From: Polaribacter irgensii 23-P
GTDB lineage: Bacteria; Bacteroidota; Bacteroidia; Flavobacteriales; Flavobacteriaceae
Length of the DNA stretch: 64,000 nt
Direction: 5' to 3'
NCBI RefSeq assembly: GCF_000153225.1
Contig: NZ_CH724148.1
Location: 2,558,611 to 2,622,610, forward strand
Below are positions 9,144-17,700 of the stretch, piece after piece; the stretch's first letter is position 1, and every line of letters starts with the position of its first letter. The notes under the pieces were generated by a model. The model saw only the letters and a program-made list of their open reading frames with translations. It was not told the origin of the DNA and did not search any database. The position numbers and the translations under genes are program-made.

Positions 9144-9710
9144 TTAATTGAACCAAACGATAAAAGCTTTCATCTTTGCTAAATCTGGAATTTGCTCCAA
9201 TGTTACTTTCTGAGTCGTAAAGTCTTTTAAACCAAGCTCTTCTTTATCAATGGCAATTGTCGCATTTAAATCATCTATAAACAAGGTTGCTGTGAAGAAT
9301 GTAGATTCAACTCTATTGATATTATTATTAGCATTCACCTCAGAAAAGCTAGAATTCTTATTGATCCCTGTTTCTGTAGCATATCTAATATCGTGTACCT
9401 CTATACTCTTAATTGTAGAAGTAGAGTCCAATTGTTCTCTTGGTATGATCGTTAAAATGTGCTTTCCTCCTTTTTCATAGATAAGATATTCGTCGTCGTC
9501 TTGAAAGTAGTTATCTCCTAATGCACCCTCACTTAAATTTTTAACAATAGAATCTTTTTCAAAAATTGTAGCCAATTCTTGAATGGTTGTTGTTGTTGTT
9601 AAATGGCCAACTCTGCCTTTTTTAATATTGAACTTGCCTCCATCTCCACAACTTGACATTAAGAGTACAGTGGCTAATATTAAAACGGAAAGCGTCTTTT
9701 TTTTGATCAT
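9144..9710 (-). CDS. Hypothetical lipoprotein
   Basis: This 188-residue protein has a lipoprotein signal (basic start, hydrophobic core, lipobox LMSSC with Cys21) and a soluble domain with no catalytic motif I recognise. The mature part is mixed alpha/beta in composition, with many Thr and Asn residues. It should be anchored to the periplasmic or outer membrane. It stands alone, followed by the cupin gene after 87 bases on the same strand. The 485-base gap to the response regulator (9711-10195) shows nothing recognisable. Confidence 0.7.
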   Translation of the reverse strand: MIKKKTLSVLILATVLLMSSCGDGGKFNIKKGRVGHLTTTTTIQELATIFEKDSIVKNLSEGALGDNYFQDDDEYLIYEKGGKHILTIIPREQLDSTSTIKSIEVHDIRYATETGINKNSSFSEVNANNNINRVESTFFTATLFIDDLNATIAIDKEELGLKDFTTQKVTLEQIPDLAKMKAFIVWFN

Positions 9711-10195
9711 TTCTAACTTTTTAATGTTGTTACAATGTGTTTATTTGAATCCTTTACTCTAGCAAATTTTGATAAAAATACTCAAACTTTAGGAGTTCAG
9801 AACTACTTTATAGATTTTGTTCAAAATAATATTCAAACGTGCGTAATTCTCAAGAATTTATTATTTTAATAAATACAACTAACCAGCAAATTTCATACAA
9901 TACACTAGAGCATTCCGCTTTTCACATTTCACAAAATATTCGCTATTGCTATAAAACAAGACATCTTAAGCAGCGCCCATTTAAAAGCAATGCATGCGCA
10001 GTTTATTATTAACCTTCAAGGAAGCATACACTTCCCCCTTTTTTACACATGCGGTTCAAAAGACAGGTACGCTGTAATTTTAAGCAGCTTAATTTTATGC
10101 AATTGCGAATTTCATTTTTATTCGTGTTTTAAATAGCGATTGAAACAATCTTAACAACTCTATTTATGAATAAAAGACCCAAAAAAATTTACCTT

Positions 10196-10951
10196 TTAAG
10201 CAATCCAGTTTTTAAAATCTTTTACACGCTCTCTGCTTACAATAATTTCAGTTTCTACACTCGAATGCAAAATTAATTTGAACCGAGAATTGGCGTAGCA
10301 TATAATATCTTTAATAGCATTCAAATGAATAATAAAAGTGCGGTTTACTCTAAAAAATTTTTCAGGATCTAGTTCTTCTTGCCAATACTCTAAAGAATTG
10401 TCTAATGTATAATTTCTGTTTGCCGAGGTCTGTATATACGTGGCTTTATTTTCGCTGTAAAAACAAGCTACTTCATCTGTGTTTATAATTTTTATGTGCT
10501 GTCCCACTTTAACGGTAAGTCTTTTCTTAAACTTTCTATCAATAGGGTTTATTAATAAATTACGAATTGTGTCTAAATCTATTTGCCCATTGACTTGTTT
10601 TTGCTGTCTTTCTTGAAAGGTAGTCACCGCAAACTTCAATTCATCTTCATCTAAGGGTTTTAATAGATAGTCGATACTATTTAATTTGAAAGCTTTCAAG
10701 GCATATTCGTCATAAGCCGTGGTAAAAATAATAGCTGATTTTACTTCAATTTCTTCAAAAATCTCAAAAGACAAACCGTCCGAAAGCTGAATGTCTAAAA
10801 ATATTAAATCAGGATGCTCATTATTTTGCAACCAATTCAAAGATTCTTCTACGGAATGTAGCATTGTCTTAGCCTCTAATCCTAATGCTAACAACATTCT
10901 GCTAAGCCTTCTTGCTGCCGGTTTTTCGTCTTCTATGATAAGTACAATCAT
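10196..10951 (-). CDS. LytTR-family response regulator
   Basis: This 251-residue two-component regulator has a receiver domain (1-120; acidic EDE at 7-9, phosphoacceptor Asp53 in IFLD, Thr in FTTAYD near 77, Lys in LLKPLDE near 97) and a LytTR DNA-binding domain (about 145-250, with FFRVNRTFIIHLNAIKDI). It should be phosphorylated by the PF06580-type histidine kinase at 12544-13896, five genes upstream on the same strand. A 316-base spacer separates it from the 2TM genes, so it may have its own promoter. That spacer (10952-11267) contains nothing else I can identify. The target genes are unknown. Confidence 0.92.
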   Translation of the reverse strand: MIVLIIEDEKPAARRLSRMLLALGLEAKTMLHSVEESLNWLQNNEHPDLIFLDIQLSDGLSFEIFEEIEVKSAIIFTTAYDEYALKAFKLNSIDYLLKPLDEDELKFAVTTFQERQQKQVNGQIDLDTIRNLLINPIDRKFKKRLTVKVGQHIKIINTDEVACFYSENKATYIQTSANRNYTLDNSLEYWQEELDPEKFFRVNRTFIIHLNAIKDIICYANSRFKLILHSSVETEIIVSRERVKDFKNWIA

Positions 10952-11267
10952 ATGGGTTTAATTCTTTTTATTCATTAAATCTTAAATCTTTGTCTTTTCT
11001 CTACTTTTATGAATTACGTTTATCGTAACAACTGATGTTATACAGGACAGGTTAAAAACAAGCAACAACACAAAAAAATAATACCGATCACACTTTTCGA
11101 GGCGTCTTAACATATATTTACTACTTAAATATCATTGCATTTTATTCGCAATTCACAAAAAATTAACCTTAAAATAAGTCTACAAAAATTAATAACCCTT
11201 TTTGATTTTATACAGACCTTTCTTTGCTATTAAGCACTTTACTAATTCCACGCACAGTACCATCATT

Positions 11268-11591
11268 TTACTCCTTTCCATTCATAAATTCAGCTACTTT
11301 ATTTTCTTCCCAATCGTCTATAACATTCATTTTAAACTTAAAAACAAAAAGGCCATGCATCACTAATGCGATCAACCACAACAGTACATTTATCCAAATA
11401 TTTGCTTTTACCTTTTCTAAGGAATTTTCATTTTCAATATAACTTTCAAAAAAATCAATAAAAGTATTAGAAAACAATAAAACAAAAAGCATTATTATTA
11501 TAAATATTTGAAGATGATTGAAAAAACCTCGCATTCTTCTCACTATTTTTCTTGCTTGTTTGAGCTCCCTATTTTTACTTTTAACCTCCAT
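11268..11591 (-). CDS. 2TM-domain small membrane protein (array member 4)
   Basis: This 107-residue protein has the 2TM-domain plan: a basic amphipathic start, a first transmembrane helix (about 28-48), a loop, a second helix (about 65-90), and the ending DDWEENKVAEFMN, the family's W-E...K...MN signature. The arginine-rich linker KIVRRMRGFFNH replaces the usual K-x-GFYxH and the inter-helix loop is longer and more acidic than in its neighbours, so it is the most divergent of the array. It lies 11 bases after the preceding 2TM gene. Its molecular function is unknown; genes of this family commonly sit beside LytTR kinases in Bacteroidetes. Confidence 0.75.
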   Translation of the reverse strand: MEVKSKNRELKQARKIVRRMRGFFNHLQIFIIIMLFVLLFSNTFIDFFESYIENENSLEKVKANIWINVLLWLIALVMHGLFVFKFKMNVIDDWEENKVAEFMNGKE

Positions 11592-11602
11592 AAAGGTTCT
11601 CT

Positions 11603-11915
11603 TTAATCGTTCATGTATTTACGTATTTTACGCGCTTCCCAGTCTTTTTCAAAAAGAAAAATAAATCCAAAAACACTCCATGTGTGAAATACCAAACCGA
11701 TTCCCCAAATGATCCAAACTGCATACATACCAAAATCAGAAAATATATCAATAAATGATTTGTTTTCAGTAATTCCATCCACGAATTGAGCGCCACTTAA
11801 AAATAGATTTACCAAGATATATATTGCTAAATGCCAATAATATTCCTTTACATCTTCTACTCTTTTTTTTTGCTCGAATGTATTTTTGTTCCTGCAAATG
11901 ATTGTCCAGTTTCAT
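11603..11915 (-). pseudogene. 2TM-domain membrane protein with a frameshift in an A9 tract (array member 3)
   Basis: The ATG at 11915 opens a frame reading KLDNHLQEQKYIRAKK that hits a stop right after a run of nine A (T9 on the plus strand at 11863-11871). With one A fewer, the frame continues as RVEDVKEYYWHLAIYILVN into the open downstream part with SGAQF and WGIGLVFH, giving a complete 103-residue 2TM protein ending RKYMND. Without the N-terminal half, the visible frame from 11815 lacks the first helix. The start lies two bases after the stop of the preceding gene, as elsewhere in the array. The defect may be genuine, a slippage site or a sequencing error. Confidence 0.75.
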
Positions 11916-11917
11916 GC

Positions 11918-12244
11918 TTACCGTTTTGTACTATTCATGTATTTCTCTATCTGCTTTTTCTCCCAATTTTTACCAAAGAAGACATTAGAACCAAAAACTC
12001 CCAGCCAATGGAAAAACAATCCTATTCCCCAAAACAACCAAGTAGAGTAGACTCCAAAATGACTCATTGCTTGAACAAAATTATATTCATTATCGCTATT
12101 ATTTGTCAATCCAAAAATAATAATTCCAGAAAGAAAAACATTTACTGCAGCATACACCGCAAAGTGTATATAAAATCCTTTTATTTTATCCACTTGCTTT
12201 TTTGCTTGGATGTACTTTTGATTTTCTCTGAATTCTCTTTCCAT
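11918..12244 (-). CDS. 2TM-domain small membrane protein (array member 2)
   Basis: This 108-residue protein has a canonical 2TM domain: charged start with QKYIQAKKQVDKIKGFY, a first helix (about 28-48), a second helix with WLFWGIGLFFHWLGVFG (about 70-88), and the C-terminal GKNWEKKQIEKYMN. It belongs to the tight minus-strand run headed by the histidine kinase and starts seven bases after the previous gene. Function is unknown. By context it may act as a membrane accessory to the kinase. It shares the pattern GIGL-FH-W with the domain fused to the kinase. Confidence 0.85.
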   Translation of the reverse strand: MEREFRENQKYIQAKKQVDKIKGFYIHFAVYAAVNVFLSGIIIFGLTNNSDNEYNFVQAMSHFGVYSTWLFWGIGLFFHWLGVFGSNVFFGKNWEKKQIEKYMNSTKR

Positions 12245-12251
12245 TTTATTT

Positions 12252-12542
12252 CTAATTTTTATTTGCGTTCATTATTTCTTTAATTTTTCTGTCTTCCCAA
12301 TTTTTACCGATAGACAAATAATTAAAACTAAAAATGTTTAACCAATGAATAAATAGTCCGATTCCCCAACCAATTGGAGAAAACCAAAACCAATGAAAAT
12401 GAGGTTCAAATTTAAGATTTATAAAAATAAGTATTGAGACCACAAAGCAATATACCGTTAAGTGTTTGTAAAATCCCTTTATTCTTTCCATGCGTTTTTT
12501 TGCCTGAATATACCTTTGCTCTTCTGTCAATACTATTTCCAT
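12252..12542 (-). CDS. 2TM-domain small membrane protein (array member 1)
   Basis: This 96-residue protein has the 2TM layout with QRYIQAKKRMERIKGFYKHL at the start, two hydrophobic helices (about 28-45 and 55-75), the inter-helix WFWFSPIGWGIGL and the end GKNWEDRKIKEIMN. That end is nearly the same as the C-terminus of the adjacent histidine kinase (GKNWEDRKIKELM), which points to a recent duplication of the kinase's own 2TM module. Only one base separates it from the kinase stop, so the two genes are surely co-transcribed. Confidence 0.87.
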   Translation of the reverse strand: MEIVLTEEQRYIQAKKRMERIKGFYKHLTVYCFVVSILIFINLKFEPHFHWFWFSPIGWGIGLFIHWLNIFSFNYLSIGKNWEDRKIKEIMNANKN

Positions 12543-12543
12543 T

Positions 12544-13896
12544 TTATTTTTGTTTATTTTCCTCTTTCATCAGCTCCTTTATCTTTCTATCTTCCCAATT
12601 TTTTCCTAAAAAAATATTGTAATTATTTACTGATAAGAAGTGAAAAGCGACCCCCATTCCCCATCCAAATATTACAAACCAAAACCAATAAAATCCTGGA
12701 GAGAATCTTAAATTTATGAAAATTAAAAACGGAATTACAATACAATAAGACGCTAAGTTTTGATAAAACTCTTTTAATTTCTCTACTCTTTCTAATGCTT
12801 TTATGTAGTTACTATTTTCTAAATCCTCTGAATACATCGCATTACTCATTTTATGCAAAAGTGGCAAACACACTTTAAAAGTTTTATTATTATTTTCTAT
12901 TTTAACCTCTTTCTCTGTTATTAACCCATATCTATCTGCTATATTTTGCAAACCAACTTTAGTGCTTTTTCCGATAGCCTCTTTAAAATTGACGTTATTT
13001 TCTATAATTAAATAATGATGTTCTTCATAAATACTAATCGTTAAAGGTCTGTATGAAGAAACTACATTGTGTTTTACTGCATTTTCAAGCAAAAGCTGCA
13101 GGGAAAGTGGCACGATTTTTAATTCCATATCGCTTATAATATCTGGAATATTAAACTTTACAGCATCTTCAAACCGCATTTCTAATAATTGCATGTACAC
13201 TTTTGCAAAATTCAATTCTTCTGCAATAGGCACTAAGTCTTTATTTCTTTGCTCTAATACATAGCGATATACTTTAGATAGTTTTGTCGTAAACTTTTCT
13301 GCCTGATGGGGATTTTCTCCAATTAAACTAGTTAATACATTTAAACTATTGAATAAAAAATGTGGATCTAATTGATTTTTTAAAGATTCAAATCTAGCTG
13401 TTTCTGTTTTTGCCACAATCTCTTGTTTGGTAGATTCTTGTTTTACAGAATTTTTCCACTGCAACATAAAACTCCTTGCATGTAAAAAAGCAGAAACTCC
13501 AAAAGAAAGAATAACATAAAATACGTGCACCCATATATAGTTTCCACGTAAAAATCGATCTGGATTCGTCCCTGAAATTAGGACAAAATTTATGTAATTT
13601 ATAAATAAAACAGCAGGCACTGTATACATAACAGTTCCTATTATACCCACCCATATTCTTTTATTTGTATGTGTAATCCAGTCCCATCTTTTACTTAAAT
13701 AATCATTGAGAAGTGCTTGTGCAAAACCTAATCCAAAAGAATACATAGCGGAGATAAGGATCGTATTACCAATTCTTACCAATGTAAATTTCTGGTTGAT
13801 TAAAATAAAAAACAAAGCAACGATGAAGGTAATCTTAAGACTAATTATAACGCCATTCAAAAAGGTTTTTTCTGGTATGTCCTTCTGTAAATTCAT
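12544..13896 (-). CDS. Sensor histidine kinase (PF06580 type) with a C-terminal 2TM domain
   Basis: This 450-residue kinase has four predicted transmembrane helices (about 14-34, 44-62, 82-106, 120-140), a short coiled linker, a His_kinase domain with phosphoacceptor His179 in QLDPHFLFNSLN, and a HATPase region (LLLENAVKH near 260, VGLQNIADR near 305). After the kinase, residues about 363-450 form an extra 2TM domain ending GKNWEDRKIKELM. LytTR-partner kinases normally end after the ATPase domain, so the tail is an addition. Downstream follow four separate 2TM genes and then the LytTR regulator. The signal sensed is unknown. Confidence 0.9.
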   Translation of the reverse strand: MNLQKDIPEKTFLNGVIISLKITFIVALFFILINQKFTLVRIGNTILISAMYSFGLGFAQALLNDYLSKRWDWITHTNKRIWVGIIGTVMYTVPAVLFINYINFVLISGTNPDRFLRGNYIWVHVFYVILSFGVSAFLHARSFMLQWKNSVKQESTKQEIVAKTETARFESLKNQLDPHFLFNSLNVLTSLIGENPHQAEKFTTKLSKVYRYVLEQRNKDLVPIAEELNFAKVYMQLLEMRFEDAVKFNIPDIISDMELKIVPLSLQLLLENAVKHNVVSSYRPLTISIYEEHHYLIIENNVNFKEAIGKSTKVGLQNIADRYGLITEKEVKIENNNKTFKVCLPLLHKMSNAMYSEDLENSNYIKALERVEKLKEFYQNLASYCIVIPFLIFINLRFSPGFYWFWFVIFGWGMGVAFHFLSVNNYNIFLGKNWEDRKIKELMKEENKQK

Positions 13897-13914
13897 GTGT
13901 ATTCTTTTTCTTTT

Positions 13915-14328
13915 TTACAATTTAATTTTTAAAGATACATTTTTGTCAACAACCACAAAATTTGCATTCCTGTAATTTAATCGTGCGAAAAACTTATTTT
14001 TAGGTGCGCTTAAGAAAACACTCGCAAGTATATTCTTTTCACCAACAATAGTTTTACCAAGGTTTTTTTGTTCACTGCAACCCGCACCGTTATAAGCAAC
14101 AGCTTTTATGTCTTTAAAAGAGACCATACATTCTCTTCCAGTTCTTTGAGCTTCTATTATATGCAAACTTGCAGGGCTGTCATAATTTGGCAAAGAAATT
14201 CTAAATTCTACTTCCCCTAAATCGGAAACTATCCGCTCCATGGCTGCAGTAATTGAAAAATTTTGATTTGTCACTGAATTTAAGAGACCTAAGGTTACTA
14301 CTGTCAAAAATACTAGTAAAATTTTCAT
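13915..14328 (-). CDS. Hypothetical secreted protein
   Basis: The likely start is the ATG at 14328, giving 137 residues with a clear signal peptide (MKILLVFLTVVTLGLLNS). A 13-residue upstream extension is possible but would bury the signal. The mature domain contains two Cys residues (RECMV and GCSEQ), a pattern rich in small residues and beta-type stretches, and no motif I recognise. It precedes the kinase gene by 18 bases on the same strand and so could be the first gene of the kinase/2TM operon, possibly a periplasmic partner. That role is only inferred from position. Confidence 0.6.
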   Translation of the reverse strand: MKILLVFLTVVTLGLLNSVTNQNFSITAAMERIVSDLGEVEFRISLPNYDSPASLHIIEAQRTGRECMVSFKDIKAVAYNGAGCSEQKNLGKTIVGEKNILASVFLSAPKNKFFARLNYRNANFVVVDKNVSLKIKL

Positions 14329-14552
14329 ATACTTTTTCAGTTGTACTGTTACCTTGTAAAGATGCATTGAAGCTTTTGAGTTTAAAAATAAAAAATACTG
14401 GACTGGCGTTTTCTAGAGATGAATCGTTTTCAAAATCAATAATAATCGCTTTTAAAAAACCTGCGAAAATTTATCAAAAAAAGAATACAAAGCCTTTATT
14501 TTCATTAATTTATAACTTAAAGTACCATTTTATTGAAATTTGATAAAACTAA

Positions 14553-14592
14553 AAAAAAAGCAGCACACTTTTAGTGCTACTTTTTAAAAAAG
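14553..14592. terminator. Hairpin with flanking A and T runs
   Basis: AGCAGCAC and GTGCTACT form an 8-base stem with one mismatch, flanked by A-rich DNA on the left and T5 on the right. It may terminate transcription in either direction. It lies in the 588-base non-coding gap between the secreted protein gene and the arginine operon. Confidence 0.4.
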
Positions 14593-14653
14593 ATATATTT
14601 TAGCCACATGTTTACCTCAAGAATAAATATTTTGAACACAATTAATAAGCCCA

Positions 14654-14840
14654 GTTTGCGCTTGCGCAATCGCCGTAGCTAACAATTCGATTAGCAACCA
14701 TTCAAGCCTATTATTGTATTCAATTCTTTATTTTTTCAACATGATACTTTCAAACAAATCATACTTCCATCGTCAAACTACTTCACAAAATAGCTTAAAC
14801 GGCCTCCGTTTTAATATGCGCCCTTTGAGGTCTTAGCTAT
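14654..14840 (+). promoter_or_regulatory. Leader region of the arginine operon with palindromes
   Basis: No gene is visible between 14329 and 14916. The stretch holds the palindrome TTGCGCAA, an inverted repeat GCTAA/TTAGC around 14677-14693, and a short hairpin AAACGG-CCT-CCGTTT at 14797-14811. GC-rich patches such as these stand out in this AT-rich DNA, and the position directly upstream of the operon suggests an operator or leader structure. No ARG box or riboswitch fold was recognised. Confidence 0.3.
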
Positions 14841-14916
14841 AACAGAATTCAGGTGTGTCCAATTCTACCTTCAAAAAAACCAAACAATAATTAGTATTAT
14901 CAAAAAATTCAATGCA

Positions 14917-15534
14917 ATGGAAATTGTAATTGCAAATAAATCACACAATGTTTATGCAGATATTATCTGTAAAACAATAGAAGAGGCTGCACAAATTCGA
15001 GGAACCGGAATTGCAAAACGGAAACCCGAATATATTTTAACCAAGCTAGAAAACGGAAATGCAGTCATTGCACTAGACGGAGATGAATTCGCTGGATTCT
15101 GTTATATAGAGGCTTGGGGACATGGAAAATTTGTTGCCAATTCAGGATTGATTGTACGCCCTGATTACAGAAACATCGGACTTGCAAAAAAAATCAAAGA
15201 AGTCATCTTTAAGCACTCGAGAACAAAGTTTCCCGATGCTAAAATTTTCAGTATCACAACCGGTTTAGCAGTTATGAAATTGAATAGTAATTTAGGATAC
15301 AAACCCGTTACATTCTCTGAACTTACAAATGACCCAAGTTTTTGGGATGGCTGTCAAACATGCAAAAACTATGATATTTTAACCAGGACGGAAAGAAAAA
15401 TGTGCATGTGTACGGGAATGCTATTTGATCCAAAAAACAATAACAAGTCCGCTTCTAAAGAAGTCAAAGAAAGCGTCTTTCGGAAACTAAAAAACATCAA
15501 AGAAAACTTATTTCTTAAAAAGAGTAAAATATGA
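14917..15534 (+). CDS. GNAT acyltransferase with Cys4 tail, candidate N-acylglutamate synthase
   Basis: This 205-residue protein has a GNAT fold (about 1-140) with the acyl-CoA loop RNIGLA at 85-90 preceded by the LIVRPDYR strand. A C-terminal extension follows with Cys146, Cys149, Cys163 and Cys165 (CxxC-x13-CxC), which may bind a metal. It is the first gene of the arginine operon and overlaps argG by four bases (ATGA). It is the only visible candidate for the acylation of glutamate that starts the pathway. Whether the donor is acetyl-CoA or succinyl-CoA cannot be read from the sequence. The assignment rests on fold plus operon position. Confidence 0.75.
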   Translation: MEIVIANKSHNVYADIICKTIEEAAQIRGTGIAKRKPEYILTKLENGNAVIALDGDEFAGFCYIEAWGHGKFVANSGLIVRPDYRNIGLAKKIKEVIFKHSRTKFPDAKIFSITTGLAVMKLNSNLGYKPVTFSELTNDPSFWDGCQTCKNYDILTRTERKMCMCTGMLFDPKNNNKSASKEVKESVFRKLKNIKENLFLKKSKI

Positions 15535-16712
15535 AAAAATTAGTAATTGCATACAGCGGAGGTTTAGATACCTCTTACTGTGCCGTAAGTTTATCAAAAG
15601 AATATGAAGTCCATGCAGTAAGTGTAAACACTGGTGGTTTTTCTGAGGATGAGATCAAACATATTGAAAGTAACGCTTACAAAATGGGCGTTACTAATTA
15701 TAAGAATATTGACGCCGTAGCTACCTTCTATCAAAAAGTGGTGAAGTATTTAATTTTTGGAAATGTATTAAAAAACAATAGCTATCCGCTTTCTGTCAGT
15801 GCTGAAAGAATCATACAAGCTATCGAAATTGTAGAATATGCCAAAAGTATTGGGGCAGCATATATTGCACATGGCAGCACAGGTGCAGGAAATGATCAGG
15901 TACGATTTGATATGATTTTTCAAACCTTAGCTCCAAACATTACAATTATTACTCCTATTAGAGACCAGCAATTAACCAGAAAAGAGGAAATTGACTATTT
16001 AAAATCGGAAGGTATTAATATGTCTTGGGAAAAATCCAAATATTCGGTAAATAAAGGACTTTGGGGAACAAGTGTTGGCGGGGTGGAAACTTTAAAATCA
16101 GAAAAACCTTTGCCAAACGAGGCCTACCCTTCTCAATTAAAAAAAGAGGGAGAAGAAAAAGTAACACTTACTTTTAAAAATGGAGAATTTGTTGCTTTCA
16201 ACGGCATAGAAAATTTGCCTGAACTTAATATTGAAAAATTAAATGAGATTGCTGCAGGCTATGCAATTGGAAGAGACATCCATGTTGGCGACACTATTGT
16301 TGGAACAAAGGGGAGAGTTGGTTTTGAGGCTGCTGCAGCACTAATCACTATAAAAGCACACCATTTACTAGAGAAACATACTTTGACAAAATGGCAATTG
16401 CAACACAAAGAATATTTATCAAGTTTCTATGGAATGCATTTACACGAGGGCCAGTATTTAGACCCTGTAATGAGAGACACAGAGGTGTTCCTGCAAAGCT
16501 CACAAAAGATGGTCTCCGGAAATGTTGTGGTGCGCTTAAAGCCATATCACTTTTCTTTGGATGGAATTATTTCTGAACATGACTTAATGTCTAGCAGTTT
16601 TAGCACCTATGGAGAGGAAAACAGAGCATGGACCGCAACCGATGCCAAAGGTTTTATAAAAATCCTAGGAAATCAGAACAAAATATATCAACAAGTAAAC
16701 TCAAAAATATGA
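15531..16712 (+). CDS. argG: Argininosuccinate synthase
   Basis: This 393-residue cytosolic ligase joins citrulline and aspartate, using ATP, to form argininosuccinate. The N-terminal PP-loop AYSGGLDTSY is at residues 8-17, followed by the GSTGAGNDQVRFD substrate region (about 116-128) and the family's WGTSVGGVET motif near 178. Length and motifs are normal for the short bacterial ArgG. It overlaps both neighbours by four bases (ATGA), so translation is likely coupled to the GNAT upstream and argC downstream. Confidence 0.97.
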   Translation: MKKLVIAYSGGLDTSYCAVSLSKEYEVHAVSVNTGGFSEDEIKHIESNAYKMGVTNYKNIDAVATFYQKVVKYLIFGNVLKNNSYPLSVSAERIIQAIEIVEYAKSIGAAYIAHGSTGAGNDQVRFDMIFQTLAPNITIITPIRDQQLTRKEEIDYLKSEGINMSWEKSKYSVNKGLWGTSVGGVETLKSEKPLPNEAYPSQLKKEGEEKVTLTFKNGEFVAFNGIENLPELNIEKLNEIAAGYAIGRDIHVGDTIVGTKGRVGFEAAAALITIKAHHLLEKHTLTKWQLQHKEYLSSFYGMHLHEGQYLDPVMRDTEVFLQSSQKMVSGNVVVRLKPYHFSLDGIISEHDLMSSSFSTYGEENRAWTATDAKGFIKILGNQNKIYQQVNSKI

Positions 16713-17686
16713 TCACAGTAGGCATTATTGGCGGCGCTGGATATACCGCAGGAGAATTGATACGGTTGTTGCTACATCATCCAGAAACAAGCATAAATTT
16801 TGTATACAGCACCTCGAATGCTGGTAATAAAATATACCAAATACATCAAGATTTAATTGGTAGCACTGAAATGAATTTTACTCAAGAAATTAATGCAGAT
16901 GTCGATGTCCTCTTTTTATGCTTAGGTCACGGAAATTCAACCGCTTTTCTTCAGAAGCATTCCTTTTCTGACAGTACAAAAATTATTGATTTAAGCAATG
17001 ATTTTAGATTGGCTACCGATAAAAATTTCGGAGAGAAAGCGTTTGTATATGGTTTGCCTGAATTGCAAAAAGAAAAGATAAAAGAAGCCAATTACATTGC
17101 AAACCCTGGTTGTTTTGCAACGGCCTTACAGTTGGCAATTTTACCTTTAGCTGCAAACGGACTTTTGCATAGTGACGTGCATATAAATGCGGTGACTGGA
17201 GCAACTGGAGCCGGAACCTCCTTCTCTACTACTACACATTTTACATGGAGAGATAATAACTATACACACTACAAAGCTTTTGACCATCAACATTTAGGTG
17301 AAATACATCAAACAGTGCAGCAGTTGCAACCTAATTTTAATGCAGAAATAAACTTTTTGCCAAACAGAGGAAATTTTTCTCGAGGCATCTTTGCTACGAG
17401 CTACACAAAGTTTGAGGATAGTCTTGAAGCAGCGATCAAGATATACCAAGAATACTACAAAGACGCTGCTTTTACCTTTGTTTCAACAAATGATATACAT
17501 ATGAAACAGGTAGTAAACACTAATAAATGCATACTCCACTTGGCGAAACACGGCAATAAATTACTAATTACAAGTACCCTCGATAATCTTTTAAAAGGAG
17601 CTTCTGGACAGGCACTTCAAAATATGAATTTAATGTACGGACTTGAGGAGTGTTTAGGATTAAATTTAAAAGCCAATTATTTTTAA
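16709..17686 (+). CDS. argC: N-acyl-gamma-glutamyl-phosphate reductase
   Basis: This 325-residue NADPH-dependent enzyme reduces the N-acylglutamyl phosphate made by ArgB to the semialdehyde. I chose the ATG at 16709 because it directly precedes the Rossmann motif GIIGGAGYTAGELIRLL and overlaps the argG stop as ATGA; the frame is open 27 codons further up, but that part overlaps argG. The catalytic Cys lies in NPGCFAT near residue 134, and GATGAG follows. Length is normal. Confidence 0.95.
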   Translation: MITVGIIGGAGYTAGELIRLLLHHPETSINFVYSTSNAGNKIYQIHQDLIGSTEMNFTQEINADVDVLFLCLGHGNSTAFLQKHSFSDSTKIIDLSNDFRLATDKNFGEKAFVYGLPELQKEKIKEANYIANPGCFATALQLAILPLAANGLLHSDVHINAVTGATGAGTSFSTTTHFTWRDNNYTHYKAFDHQHLGEIHQTVQQLQPNFNAEINFLPNRGNFSRGIFATSYTKFEDSLEAAIKIYQEYYKDAAFTFVSTNDIHMKQVVNTNKCILHLAKHGNKLLITSTLDNLLKGASGQALQNMNLMYGLEECLGLNLKANYF

Positions 17687-17700
17687 AACCAACAACTCAT

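Noticed and set aside
11831-12283. A 150-codon plus-strand open frame over the 2TM genes
   Set aside because: It is an antisense shadow of membrane-protein codons, rich in Phe, Ile and Ser, and overlaps two genes of the array.
14676-14840. A GCTAACAATTCG stretch resembling the start of an integron attC site, with CTTAGCT further on
   Set aside because: The second half of an attC hairpin (paired L and R boxes) is missing, and no integrase or cassette gene lies nearby. The likeness is probably chance.
16628-16708. An upstream extension of argC overlapping argG
   Set aside because: The extension lacks conserved residues, and the ATG at 16709 gives the family N-terminus and an ATGA overlap.
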